NCBI GenBank assembly: GCA_026168455.1
Contig: CM047425.1
Location: 9,522,001-9,586,000 of the forward strand
Direction: 5' to 3'
Length of the DNA: 64,000 nt
Origin: Theocolax elegans
Lineage: Eukaryota; Arthropoda; Insecta; Hymenoptera; Cerocephalidae
Made by a program: the position numbers and the translations under genes. The notes below the pieces were generated by a model. That model did no database searches. It was not told where the DNA came from and saw only the letters and a list, made by a program, of their open reading frames with translations. Shown here piece after piece: positions 49,173 to 62,872 of this stretch. Every line of letters begins with the position of its first letter. Positions within the stretch are counted from its first letter, which is position 1.

Positions 49173-49184
49173 GACCTTTGACCC
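49173..49184 (-). promoter_or_regulatory. DR1 nuclear-receptor site upstream of hexamerin B
   Basis: GGGTCAAAGGTC on the minus strand is two RGGTCA-type half-sites spaced by one base, the preferred site of HNF4- and USP/RXR-class receptors. It sits about 35 bases upstream of the TATA box. Gene A lacks it at the same place. Confidence 0.5.
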
Positions 49185-49199
49185 GATAATTTTTAACAC

Positions 49200-51470
49200 G
49201 CTTGTAGGCTTCTCTGCATTGCGTGTGGAAGATTACACAGTGATAATTCTAACGCACCTATTGCATGCACATCAATTAAGTATCCATTCAATGTTAATTC
49301 AGATGTTATCGGTTTCTTATTTATATTCGAAGTGACTTGATTATGCTTTTTCAAAATATATTTGTATCTTAATATTATTAACTATTTATTTAAATTTATA
49401 GATTGTTGTAAATTATAAAAATATTCATATTATTGGTCGAAATTAGAAGATAAAAAATAGTTTGGAAAATAGAGAATGACTAGTTCCCTACTAGCGATAA
49501 AACATTTTTTCTTATACTAAAACAGCATTTTGAGTAATTGAAATAACTTTTAAAACTTACAAGGTATAAATTAACTTAAAGAGTCTTATATTTTTTTCTA
49601 AATGTATAATTTTTTAAAAATAAATCTAAATACAAAATATTGTGCCGCAGTTAATGATAAGTTTTCACAAAATTAACACAATAACATAACCTCTAAATAC
49701 AAAGTACAAAGAAACTTAAACAGTCTTATAATTGTATTCTTACGTTAATGTATCATTTTATGGTATTGCCATAAGCTCTAAATATTACGCTAGTACAGAA
49801 AATTTAAAGATCTTAAATTAATGTATCTTTTCTAGAACTGTTATAACCTCTACACATTGCATAGTGCACAAAACTCAAAAATTTTCGTAAAATTATGTTT
49901 TTGTAAATTATTAATTTTTTGCTATATCATAAACACTATTAATTATTATTAATTTTTTCATGAAATTGTTGAATAACATTTTTAACATAAATTTTCATAA
50001 CCTAAAACAGATCAGAGTCCTTAGGTTAATTTTAATCATTAGCAAAATCATTTCTCCAATTATATTTATAAAAGTATTTTACATTTTTAATACAATTTTT
50101 TAATTTAACTAATATTAGTCCATTGCAAATAATGCCTACAAAAAATGGAAATTAAATTCTTAATTACGGCAATACGCAATAAAAAAACCGATATCTCAAC
50201 TTATTACGGGCACTTAACGAAATAAAAAAAATGTTATTAACACAGCATTTTAATCGGAAGAGCTGATATCTTCCTATATATTCATGAATATTAAACTCTC
50301 TGTAATTAGAAATGATAAATTTTATTGACATAACCACAAATATATTCCGATTAATATAATTCACATTATTTAAATATTATTTCATTACTATTTAAAATAA
50401 ATAATATTATATTAATGAAATAATAATAATATTTTATTAAAAATAGAGTTCATATACAGTTAATTAAAAAATATTTTGAAAAGGCCTCCTTTATTGCTGA
50501 ATACTTGATCACGTAATTATTATTCAATTTCTCATTCTCTCTCTCTCTCTTTCTCTCTGTTTTTCTCGCGTTTTGAATAACATATTTTTTTTGCTTGTTA
50601 CATCTCTTTAAACGCGACAGCTTTTTAAATTCCTCGATTACGAAAGCGAAAGGGTTATATCAAGCGTTTCTCATTAAATTAATGAGTCGTGATAAATCTT
50701 AGCCGAGAGTCACTTCGGTATCGCGATGCGTTTCGGTCGCTTAATCGACATCTCTATAAAATTACCAAAATTTTATCGCCGTAAGCTTCTTTCTTGCATC
50801 ATATTTCTAAACGACGAGTGGAAACATAATTCTTTTTTTGTTTTTATTAGGTATATATACTTGTTTTGAACAGTTATAAAATTTAATTAGATACATTTAA
50901 TTTGTAGTAAAATGATTTTTATGAGGTTTTTCGTGTGTTGCGGTGTAAATTTTTAGTTGAAATTTTTATTCGTATTGTACAATTGTTTTCAGTCGGAAAA
51001 GAAAATTAAGATCGTATTTAAGGTTATGATTCCATGTTTAGTCTTTAAATTCTACGGAGTAAAAATTTTCGAATCTAATTGAATTATTTTGTCAATGAAA
51101 TAGAGTAATTATTCACTCGGTAATGTAAATGAAGTTTATGCGCTTTGACTTCGTTCTTTAAATTTTTAACTTGACTAGAATGAAATTTTGATCCGATACT
51201 GACTTACTCTAAAGAAATAATTTTTCACTCGAAGAAATTTGAAGAGTGGATTATCGATTTTAAATAAATTCTTAACCTGAAAGACTACGAGATAAGTCGC
51301 CAAGCTTCTTTTTATTCCATGTACAATTTATTATTTGTAGGTTACGTCAATCAAAAAATACTATTTTCTAAGTAGAAATCGTTTAAAATACCCAAAAAAA
51401 CCTTTATAAAATCAAAAATTCAATTTATACTTATTTTCTTATCGATCGTCGCTATAATCCTACTACACCG
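49200..51470. other. Gene-free region upstream of hexamerin B
   Basis: AT-rich. A (CT)n pyrimidine tract lies at about 50532-50560, with a GC-richer patch at 50610-50820 after it. The first few hundred bases probably hold hexamerin B enhancers, but no site other than the DR1 stands out. No gene was recognised. Confidence 0.4.
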
Positions 51471-51473
51471 TAA

Positions 51474-52709
51474 TACACAGCAACCCACCTCAATTTATTC
51501 AAATATTTAATTTTCCACCTAAATCGCTCTACCTTTTCATTCCCCTTCAATTTTCATTTTTTTTGTTCTCTCGATCCGCATATATCATTAAATTTAACCT
51601 CTATACTTTTTTTCATCAGCTGTTTATCAATCGTTCGCTATTACTAATGAAAGAGACTTAAAAAAGGAAGAAATTCTATCGGTATATATAGAAGTTTCTT
51701 TGAAGTTTAATTTCGTAAGAATTCCGAGAGAAGTACCATCGTCTTCTCGAACACATACACACATACACACATACAGAAAGAGAGAGAGAGAGAGAGAGAG
51801 GAGACACTCTCGGTTACACAAAGGTATAGGAAAGTCGGCTTGACTTTTGTGCCGAGAGACCGAGCAATTACGATATTGGTTTGATGTTTGTACAGTCGAT
51901 GTGCTCTGAGAAATCCCTTTTCCATTTTCGTATGTATAGCTCTATATATATGTGACTTCCTCTCTCTGTGTACATATACGTTCTAGTATCTATGACATGT
52001 TCAACTATAGGTGTATATATATATATATATATATCATTATGTTTATATTTATGCGGTCCCTTATTGATGCGGTTGTCGATTTTTATCTTTTATTATATAG
52101 ATTCATGTACAGTTGCACAAGGATATGACCATGGTGACGGTTCCGGCTCTCTTAATCTCAAATAGTAAATAGACACTTTACTATAGTTAGAATCCGATTA
52201 CTGCGAAAAAGAGACTTAAAACTTTCAAAAAAATTCTATACATTATTTATTCAAGAAAGTGACTGTTCATTATTTGGGATTTATGGAGAATGGATTTTAG
52301 ACAAGTATTGCATAGTGATTCCATATGGTAAAAATTCCATATGGAAGTCACCTCACGGGGTTTGATTAATGGGTCGGGTTTTATACTTATCATACCCCCC
52401 CCCCCCTCCCCGCAAAGAATTACTTTTTTGATAAATCGTGAGAAAATGACGATAATGCATAAATTAAAATACATATTTCGATGTAGAAACTTATTACTTT
52501 AATAATAATTTAACCCAACAACTAACAATTATTAGGTTCGTAGATTATTAAAAAAAAGAGTTTCTCCATCGAAATTTGTATATTTTTATTTAAGTATTTG
52601 GTCATTTTTTCACGTTTTATGAAAAAAAGTATGGGCCTTGTTTTATAAGTAATTGGAATTATTAAAAATTTAAAAAAGGATAGGGGAGATCCGGGTAAAA
52701 TGGATATAC
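51474..52709. repeat. Tandem duplication 1, copy 1
   Basis: Nearly identical to 52999-54216 over most of its length, at an offset of 1,514 bases where they are best aligned. It contains (GA)n at 51778-51800, (TA)n near 52013-52034 and a C-run at about 52386-52402. ORFs inside (for example the CTATCTC/GA-encoded serine-leucine runs) are not genes. Copy 1 ends at CCGGGTAAAATGGATATACC. Confidence 0.85.
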
Positions 52710-52711
52710 CG

Positions 52712-52900
52712 TAAGGTACCCAATTGTTGATCATGAACCAATTTCTGATCAGTGTATTATTTCAATAACATAATAGGATTAACATAAATCTAAACGTTGC
52801 TACGCACAATTTGAAGGTTAAACAATCAATAATTGGTTAGTAGACTTAAATAGAAAGTGGTATATGTACCGAAAATTTACTGATCAGAAATTGGTACTTC
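52712..52900. mobile_element. Possible small MITE between the duplicated copies
   Basis: AGGTACCCAATTG after a TA at the left and TTGGTACTTCCC at the right, with inverted AATTTCTGATCAG (52741) and CTGATCAGAAATT (52880). The left end resembles the AGGTAAAATACCC end of the 25.6-kb MITE. The terminal match is imperfect, so the limits are uncertain. Confidence 0.4.
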
Positions 52901-52998
52901 CCGCTTTTTTTTCTTAGATTGTTGCTTACTTTAAAAATGGCAGCTATTTTGTTTTTCTGAAATGGCTAAAAGGAAGTTTAATACTTATACTTTCAGAA

Positions 52999-54216
52999 TA
53001 CCACAGCAACCCACATCAAATTTATTCACAATATTAATTTTCACCTACATCGCTTACCTTTTCATTCCCTTCAATTTTTAATTTTTTTGTTCTCTCGATC
53101 CGCATTATCATAAAATAACCTATATACTTTTTTTCATCAGCTGTTTATCATACGTTCGATATTACTAATGAAAGAGTGACTTAAAAAAGGAAGAAATTCT
53201 ACGGTATATATGAAGTTTTCTTTGAAGTTTCATTCGGTAAGAATTCGAGAGAAGTACCTAGTCTGCTCGAACACATACCACTCCACACATACAGAAAGAG
53301 AGAGAGAGAGAGAGGAGACACTCTCGGTTACACAAAGGTATAGGAAAGTCGGCTTGACTTTTGTGCCGAGAGACCGAGCAATTACGATATTGGTTTGATG
53401 TTTGTACAGTCGATGTGCTCTGAGAAATCCCTTTTCCATTTTCGTATGTATAGCTCTATATATATGTGACTTCCTCTCTCTGTGTACATATACGTTCTAG
53501 TATCTATGACATGTTCAACTATAGGTGTATATATATATATATATATATCATTATGTTTATATTTATGCGGTCCCTTATTGATGCGGTTGTCGATTTTTAT
53601 CTTTTATTATATAGATTCATGTACAGTTGCACAAGGATATGACCATGGTGACGGTTCCGGCTCTCTTAATCTCAAATAGTAAATAGACACTTTACTATAG
53701 TTAGAATCCGATTACTGCGAAAAAGAGACTTAAAACTTTCAAAAAAATTCTATACATTATTTATTCAAGAAAGTGACTGTTCATTATTTGGGATTTATGG
53801 AGAATGGATTTTAGACAAGTATTGCATAGTGATTCCATATGGTAAAATATGAAGTCACCTCACGGGGTTTGATTTAATGGGTCGGGTTTTATACTTATCA
53901 TACCCCCCCCCCTCCCCGCAAAGAATTACTTTTTTGATAAATCGTGAGAAAATGACGATAATGCATAAATTAAAATACATATTTCGATGTAGAAACTTAT
54001 TACTTTAATAATAATTTAACCCAACAACTAACAATTATTAGGTTCGTAGATTATTAAAAAAAAGAGTTTCTCCATCGAAATTTGTATATTTTTATTTAAG
54101 TATTTGGTCATTTTTTCACGTTTCATGAAAAAAAGTATGGGCCTTGTTTTATAAGTAATTGGAATTATTAAAAATTTAAAAAAGGATAGGGGAGATCCGG
54201 GTAAGATGGATATACC
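52999..54216. repeat. Tandem duplication 1, copy 2
   Basis: From about 53310 to 54216 it matches copy 1 with only a few small indels (shorter C-run, 13 bases missing near 53850). Its first 300 bases carry many single-base deletions and changes relative to copy 1, including a shorter (GA)n. It ends at CCGGGTAAGATGGATATACC. Confidence 0.85.
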
Positions 54217-54264
54217 AAGAAAAACAGACACCGTATGTTTTTTCGGTGTAGTCTATAGTAAAAT

Positions 54265-54530
54265 TTGTGATACTTTGTAAGTAAACTTATTACATTACTA
54301 GTAATTAAGTTAATGTATCATTGATACTCGATGTGATAACATTGTCATAAAATGTAAATATTGATTTTCGCATTAACTCCAAAATATATAAAGTCATTTA
54401 CACAAATTTTACTACATTTACTTATGACTTGAAAATACATTGTCTAGAATAGAAAAAATAATTCCTCTTTTATATTTTTACAGCAATAAAACCATCCTTG
54501 CAGTGGGCAGGATGGACACCCCATACTGAT
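54265..54530. mobile_element. Transposon remnant shared with 12.2-12.66 kb
   Basis: GTAAACTTATTACATTACTA, AGTAATTAAGTT, ATTTTCGCATTAACTCCAA, TTTACAGCAATAA and GGCAGGATGGACACCCC appear in the same order as upstream of the pogo-like fragment at 12.69 kb. No transposase sequence remains here. Confidence 0.55.
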
Positions 54531-55465
54531 ATAGAATCATACTTTACAAATGATTTATATTATTTTTTAAAATCGCTTTAACAATGGCATATAACTGTGC
54601 TATGGATGCCATTCAGAAGATAAAAATAAATTTCTTTTTTCACATGTTACTTATTTTTAATTGGTTATTATATTTGAGAAATGAAATTTCGTGAGAATAT
54701 TTGTTATTCTGACTAGTTTATAGTAAGTTTATATAATTTACTTTTATTGTTATTAAATTTGATTTTTTTTTAATTTTTCCTTATACCATTAACGGCCCAA
54801 ACGGACAAACATTTTTTCGACCTTCGTAATTGTTATTTGATACATAAATCGTAGCCAATTACAATGCTGATTTTATTCTGCAGTTTTACATTCATTCTTT
54901 CAAATGTTGTGGGGAAAATTGATCTATTTAATTTAAAATAAAAAGTTTTGATTTTTGAAATGTAAAAAAATGCAAAGAAATTATTGCTTTATTTCAATTA
55001 ATTTGTTCTATATTATAAATGCATATATTTTTTTTTATTTAAAAAAATAATCTAAAATCATTAGGATAGAGCTAGTTAACGTTCGAAATAATTCTACAAA
55101 TTTAATTTTTATAATTTTTATTTTAAATATATGTCAGAGATCGAACCAAATATCTTTTAAGATAAGAACTATCATTTAATTTTTCACTAAAAAAATTAAA
55201 AAAACACTACGCATCAAACTATATTCAAGTTCATTATTACCATTAAATTACGAAGAATACGACCTCTCAACAAATCAACCCCCAACGCGAAAATATGGCT
55301 ATCAAACCGAAACACGCAAATATTTTTTTTGCCTTTTCTAACGAGACGATTCATTCCTCCAACTGCATTGTGAAAAACTTGGAAAAAGCCTGTCAGACCG
55401 ATTTCTAAAAAAAAATTGTCTGGCAAGGAATAAGAGCCTAAAAGAGAAGATGTCGAAATGAGAGG

Positions 55466-55496
<31 letters not shown>

Positions 55497-58400
55497 GAAC
55501 CGAGCCCCTGATCAAATACTTGATTAAAGAAAGTTTCGGATGCGGCCCACCAACTAGGTAGACACGCGATGGCCGTCTACTTGATTGGATAAGGTGGACG
55601 CAAAATTTCCATTCCGCCATCACTCCTGTGTGTTTTTTTTACTCCTCCCTCCTCCTACCCCCTTTTTAAGGGAAACGTTCACTCAAGACTCGGTGGGAAA
55701 GTTTCTTCGGAAAACCCCCCCACCTCCCCTCCATTCGTTATGCAATCGACGAGGCTGGAACAAAAGAGAGAATGAGCTCTAGATTACTTCTGTCTTAAAT
55801 CCTCGATGCGATGATTAAGTTCCTCGTCTTCGCGCAATTGTGAAAGAGAAAATTATTTTTCGGAAAAAAGGGGACTTTTTCTTTTTTTTCAATACTTCTT
55901 TGAGAAGCGCGGGTTGATATTCCTGTAATGAAATTTGGTGTTTAAGGGGGTGTCCAATAATTCTGACTTCTTTTTTTTGGAATGAGAGTCAATTTTCAAA
56001 AAATATGGATAACGTTAGGTCATTGAACTTGCATTAAATGATATAGTCAAATTTTTTAATTAAGAATTTCAGCATAATTTGTGGGTTGCTGTAATGTCTT
56101 TTTTTTATCCGAAATTACCGACATAACATTGTTTACTTAATTATAATTGAAAAAATAACTTTTTCTCGAAAAATCAAATCGTCAGGCTCTTTCAATTGTT
56201 TTAAATGTTTGGGTGATTTTTTTCAAATTTTTAAATTAATGTATTGAGAACAAAACTCTTGGATTGGAAATAGTAGTCCCCTGTATTTCTGTAGTGGATT
56301 GCATGTATTTTCTACTCGAGTCGTACATCTCGACAAAAGATATTTTGAAAAAAAATGTTTAGTATTCAATCAATCTCCTGCAGAGCTCATTTATCAATAT
56401 TTTTTAGAAAATTTAGTGTTTAAACATTATTTTAAAAATTAATTTTTTTGTATCTTCAATCAATTACCTGCAGAACCCACATCGATATTACCATAGTAAA
56501 TTTTAGTACTTAAAAATTATTTCGAAAAAAAGATTGTTTAATTATTTATGTAATACATTTACATAATCCGTGTATTTCGAGCTGTGCAAAAATGTTTCCT
56601 TATATGCGTGTGAACAAAAAAAAATTATCACCCAGACTTATCGAATGTTATTTTTAAATGCGAATATAATGTTAATGTGTCTCTTAGCATGTGGTAAACT
56701 ACTAATAATGATAATGCTAATGGTTGTTATTATTTTTTTCTTTGTTATACAATAACTTTAACTTTTTCTTAATGTCGTACTGGACATTTTTTTGTAATAT
56801 TTTTGTATATTTTTTATAAATTTAAAAACGATTAGTTAGTGGAGATGAAAAGTGTCTGCAAAACGATTTTTCTTTTTAAGAAAATTTTTTATTGAAAATT
56901 CATAGAAATTCGACTATTTGTTAATGATTTAAATTTACAAGTGGCTAATTTACAGGTTAAGTATTTACCAGATTCATGTTGCCATTTAATTGATAAATCA
57001 ATAATTTCACGTAACCTTACAGTGTTCAATTTCCTTGTCTGAATTTTCCATTATTTAAAATAAATTGTATATTCCAAAAAATGTGCAATAAATTTGACCG
57101 TGTGTTAATCTATTGAGGTCAGGAACAGGTGATTGTACGTTATTAACAGTATTATTTCATTCTTTTAAAATGGATGTTTTATACAGGAAAAACTGATTTT
57201 AATTTATATTACGGTATGCGTTAATAGATATTTATCCATTTTTTTCCAAGATCGAGGTTAGGTATATATACGTTATAGGTTATTATTATCGATTTTGTTC
57301 TCCAATTTTTAAGATAAATTTATTTTATACCTATGAAACTGTATTATATTTCATAAAGTATGCACTTATACACATAAGACCACTTGTTTACGTATCGAGG
57401 TTATGGATGGCTATTTTATAGGTTATGCCTTGCAGTTTTTGTGACCGTATCGTATCATAGAGAATCTATTCGGCTGCTAAATTATAACCAGAAATATCCC
57501 TTACAATTCCTATGCCAAAACTTTATAAGTAAACGTTAACATTGCAATGAGCATAACCTTAATGTACCATTGTTAAAATTATAAATAAATATTTTTTGTA
57601 TATGAACTGCAACACTTACTTCACATAACGTTATGACAAGGTTTAGAGTTAAATATTACGTTTTAAGGTTATTTTTACAGGTTACTACAATCTGATTTTT
57701 AAAAGAAAAAAAAATGTCTGAATTATACCTAAAACAATCATTTCAAATTCGTAGGCATATAATTTAAATATTACGTAATTTAACCGGACTTAAAATATGA
57801 GTTCGATATTTATATGTAGTGTAGGACGGCGTATAAACTTAATTTTCCACGCACGAGTTTCCGAGGATACTGGAAAACTTTTTTATCTAGGAAATGACAA
57901 ACGGTTCTTTTTTTTGTTAAACCTGGACGAATTCGTGGCGTTAAATGCCAAAGCCGGGTGGAGGGACGTCCCACGTGAGATAGGAAAAAGGCGAGGATAC
58001 CGGCAATACATCACCGAAGGTACAAAATCACGGGCCAAATATTCTGACAAATATATACGGTGTACGATGTAGTACTTTCGTTTCCGACACCCGGTATATC
58101 TCGAAATTCTATCCTCGGTTACATATATATAAATTGTTTGCCCTCCTTTCCAATTTTACGATTTATTCTGGCTTCGGCTATTACTTTGTACAGGATTCTT
58201 TTTTTTTCGAGGTTAGTTTTTAAAAAATTAAGAAATGAGTACAAGAAATTCATGAATTTTGTGAAATAAAGACGGTTTCGTCATACTCACGAATTGCTTA
58301 TCGTGAAACGATGCAGTGCTTTAGAATTTACATGACCAATAATTATTGCACGCAAGTTTCTTGGTAAAATTGCAGGAAGAATTCGAAGGGTCTTGTGTAA

Positions 58401-59850
58401 TTTATTGGATCATAGATTAATATTCTATTGTCAGGGTATCGATGTAACATAACCTCTTGTACATGAATAGTTTCTTATAGAAAAAATTTAAAAGTGAGTA
58501 AATATATTGTAAACAATTTTTACAATTTGTTTAATTATTATAGCATTTTAGAAATGTTAAGTTAAATTTTTATAATATTTTAACCAAATTCTGGTTAAAA
58601 ATATTGTACTAAAAAATGAACAAGATCCCCAGTACAAATGCTAATACCATTTTTTGGTCATTACTTACAAACTTATTATAGTCTGTATTTTTGGTCATAC
58701 GGTCAGCCTGATAAAAATTAAAAGAATTTTTGAGGAATAAAACGGGCATTTTTAATCATTTTTTAATACATTTTTCGTTGCACTTAGGTATATTTCTATG
58801 TAAAATTGTGTATTCAAATTGTTAATTGTTAACTACATTGAATTTGATAAAAAACAAACGAGGAACAATTTTAATATCTGCAATTTAAATTTATAATTTA
58901 TAACCTACAATTAATCAGATTTTTTAGGTTAATTATTTTGAAAAAATAATAAGTTTTCTAACTCGAATACAAAACTACCTAATAACCAAGATTGTTACAT
59001 CATTTCTATATACACGAATAATATATCTCAATACCAGACAAATTTTATAGGTTAGTTTCAATAATCAAAATTATTTTTTACACTCGACAATGGCTAATTA
59101 TTTATAAAGAAAGAAAATTATTATTATTGATAAAAAAGACAGCGTTCGAAACTGTATTTTTTTAAAAAAACTTTTTACAAACCCCTCAACTGTCATTGTT
59201 CATTTCGAGGTTAGGATCAAAACCAGCCTCATTTAAATTTCTCTAAAAATAAAAAAAAATTAAACTAAATAGTGCGTAAAAAATTCTTAAAACACAAAAT
59301 GATATATTATATGTAGAGAGAGATATATATACTATAAAATCTGAAAACTACCCGATATAAATTTTGAGGAAGTTTAATTTCATTTTATAGGCTGCGATAC
59401 TTTAACGGTATATAAGGCTTTGCCAGTACTAACGGCCATGAAGAAGAACCTCGATGTCGTAGAAAACGATCCCTAAGGAAAAGGAATGTTGGAGAAAATT
59501 ATGTCGGTTTTCATTCCCAGGCCCGCACGATCATCGTAATAGAATTGAGACTCTATCTCTCTAATGGACCTGAAAAGAAAAAGCTAACCTAGAAAAAATT
59601 TCAAATCAGCGAACGTTTATATAAATTAAAAAAATGTTTGTTAGAAAATATGTATAAAAAAATTGTTAGAACATGATGTATATATAAGTATATATATTAA
59701 AAAAACATACTATTTTTTTATCAAAATTATATGCGCTTATCGACGTGTATATACATTATAAAGTTCAGACGGTACGGGTCATTGAATTTTTTGATAAGCC
59801 TCGTATATATATAACTATCCAATGTTATTTAATTTTAATTCAATTTTTTT
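54531..59850. other. Gene-free region
   Basis: AT-rich, with a GC-richer island at about 55430-55800 that includes (GAA)n at 55461-55496. GAGGTTAGG motifs occur near 57253 and 59207. A 91-codon ORF at 57797-58072 has mixed composition but no family features. Two C-runs lie near 55658 and 55715. No gene or RNA was recognised. Confidence 0.45.
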
Positions 59851-59851
59851 C

Positions 59852-61782
59852 TTCTCGCATTTTGCATTTACGTGTAACGAACGAATTTTTCTTTAATAAT
59901 TTTTTCATTATTTGTTCCTGTTGTTGTTTTGAAAGAATAGTAAATAAGAAAATATATTATCCAAGAAAATTAGTCGTGTTAATAATTAAACGGAAAATTA
60001 ATAATATTCCTTATTATGAGAGCAGGAACGACACTTCTTTCCGTCTGGTAGTCGTCTTTAGTTTATTGAATCCAAAAATGGAAAGGAAGAACCCTTAAAC
60101 TTCCGGTGAATGTATAATATAGAATACGATTTTACACAGCGTGTTTCGTTCAATGGGATGGATGTATATCTCTTGTTTATTGTATTAATTTTTTTTTCCA
60201 CTTCCGTTCGTTGAATTTATAATATTTTTTCATAATGAGGTATATTCACGTGATTTTTGTTTTATTTTGACAATGGCTCGTGGCCGATTGTGCGGATATG
60301 TTTAATGAATTAATGTTCGTTTTTTTCAATTTTGGTATACAAGAAGATTGTCGGGCTCTATACAAAAGTGTACATGCTTATACCAACGTTGTTGGTACTT
60401 TTCGTTATTTATTTACAATTTTCGACATTTACATATACTAATTAGTTTTATTAGTCACGAAAATTGTAATACAGGAATTTGTAATTAATGAATATTTCGA
60501 TTTAGAATTAAGGGGATATTGAGCATTTTGAGATTAGCTGAAGCCATTTATTGGACATCAAGTGCGGACTTGTTATATATATAGATTTTGGTTGTATAGA
60601 TTAACCTGATAGAGAATTAAGCGATTGTTCATGGATAATTTTTTTTAAGCGGTAGATGAAACCTATAAGTAGCTAAACATAACTTCTAATTGTTAAAAAA
60701 GATAATACCCTTGTAAAACGATTATGACTAAGTAAACCGAAATTGAAAAAAATATCGCTGTAGTAATCTATAAGATTCATAACCTCAAAACATTAACATA
60801 CGATCTAATTTCTAATAATATACAAATAAAAGTTAAAATCGATCATTAAAGCACAATACAACTATTTTTTAAACGTTGGAAATAATATTATCTACTTCTA
60901 TCAGCATATATATATATATATATATATGGGTGGTTCTCTGTGACATCAAAGATGAAAAAAACAAATATTGCTATAATTGTGGGAATATGTTTTAGAGGTA
61001 TCCAGTAGTTCTCCTGAATTTTTTCAGATTTTTTCTGGGCCATTATTTTAAGTGACAGAGAGTCAAAGTTGACATTTTAGCACTTTTTTGCATTATATGC
61101 CCATTTTCATGAATTTTTAGCTCCCAGGGGATGCATTTTTCACTAAAAACATAAGTATGACTTTTTTGTAAAATTTTCCGAACTTTTCATTAAAAATACT
61201 TTTAAAGACATAAATGTATGCTGTCACACTCTTGTAAGTCATTTAAACCTTAAATAGTGAAAATCAGCAATTCTGCTCCGGACTCTGGTAACCTAGTACT
61301 GTCTAAAAGATGTCTTTTTATAGTCAGAAACTGCCTAGAAATTTCCAGAGTGGGTCTAAATCATTAAGATCACTTATGGTCAAAATATCCGGGAAAAGTG
61401 CCCGAAATATTAATAGAAATGTATATTTGTTGCCTTATAACGATGAATCTATTAGCATGATCATTGCAAAAAAAAATTTTGCACTTACCTTGGAGTGGTA
61501 GAAAAGTATCTTCACATGTTTCAGTATCCATCTAATCCCCTGTAAGCTGCTAAAAATACAAATATTATTATACAAATGTAAAAAATTAATTTTTAAAACA
61601 TTTATAATGCTGGATTTTTAGTTTTACATCCCTTACAAAATTATAATACTAATCTGAAGGATTACTATAAAAGTATCAACATTATTATTATTATTATTCA
61701 GCAATACATTGTTTAGATTTCACAAACTTGTCACTGTCACGTTATCATATTATTCATTATAATTATATATCCGATTTATTTA
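59852..61782. repeat. Tandem duplication 2, copy 1 (1,931 bp)
   Basis: Starts TTCTCGCATTTTGCATTTAC and is followed immediately by a second copy. It includes (AT)n at about 60906-60927, repeat R (60928-61165) and a 63-codon ORF (61310-61501, MSFYSQKLPRNFQSG...). Differences from copy 2 are almost all one-base indels in homopolymers plus (AT)n length. Confidence 0.9.
60928..61165 (+). mobile_element. Dispersed repeat R, copy in duplication 2 unit 1
   Basis: GGGTGGTTCTCTGTGACATC immediately after (AT)n, continuing to about the ACATAAGTATGACTTTTTTG stretch. It matches 38133-38376 in inverse, with moderate divergence. Confidence 0.75.
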
Positions 61783-62830
61783 TTCTCGCATTTTGCATTT
61801 ACGTGTAACGAACGAATTTTTCTTTAATAATTTTTTCATTATTTGTTCCTGTTGTTGTTTTGAAAGAATAGTAAATAAGAAATATATTATCCAAGAAAAT
61901 TAGTCGTGTTAATAATTAAACGGAAAATTAATAATATTCCTTATTATGAGAGCAGGAACGACACTTCTTTCCGTCTGGTAGTCGTCTTTAGTTTATTGAA
62001 TCCAAAATGGAAAGGAAGAACCCTTAAACTTCCGGTGAATGTATAATATAGAATACGATTTTACACAGCGTGTTTCGTTCAATGGGATGGATGTATATCT
62101 CTTGTTTATTGTATAATTTTTTTTTCCACTTCCGTTCGTTGAATTTATAATATTTTTTCATAATGAGGTATATTCACGTGATTTTTGTTTTATTTTGACA
62201 ATGGCTCGTGGCCGATTGTGCGGATATGTTAATGAATTAATGTTTCGTTTTTTTCAATTTTGGTATACAAGAAGATTGTCGGGCTCTATACAAAAGTGTA
62301 CATGCTTATACCAACGTTGTTGGTACTTTTCGTTATTATTTACAATTTTCGACATTTACATATACTAATTAGTTTTATTAGTCACGAAAATTGTAATACA
62401 GGAATTTGTAATTACTGAATATTTCGATTTAGAATTAAGGGATATTGAGCATTTTGAGATTAGCTGAAGCCATTTATTGGACATCAAGTGCGGACTTGTT
62501 ATATATATAGATTTTGGTTGTATAGATTAACCTGATAGAGAATTAAGCGATTGTTCATGGATAATTTTTTTTTAAGCGGTAGATGAAACCTATAAGTAGC
62601 TAAACATAACTTCTAATTGTTAAAAAAGATAATACCCTTGTAAAACCGATTATGACTAAGTAAACCGAAATTGCAAAAAATATCGCTGTAGTAATCTATA
62701 AGATTCATAACCTCAAAACATTAACATACGATCTAATTTCTAATAATATACAAATAAAGTTAAAATCGATCATTAAAGCACAATACAACTATTTTTTAAA
62801 CGTTGGAAATAATATTATCTACTTCTATCA

Positions 62831-62872
<42 letters not shown>

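Noticed and set aside
57797..58072. 91-codon ORF with mixed composition
   Set aside because: No signal peptide, domain, repeat or splice context. It is within the length expected by chance for this slightly GC-richer patch.
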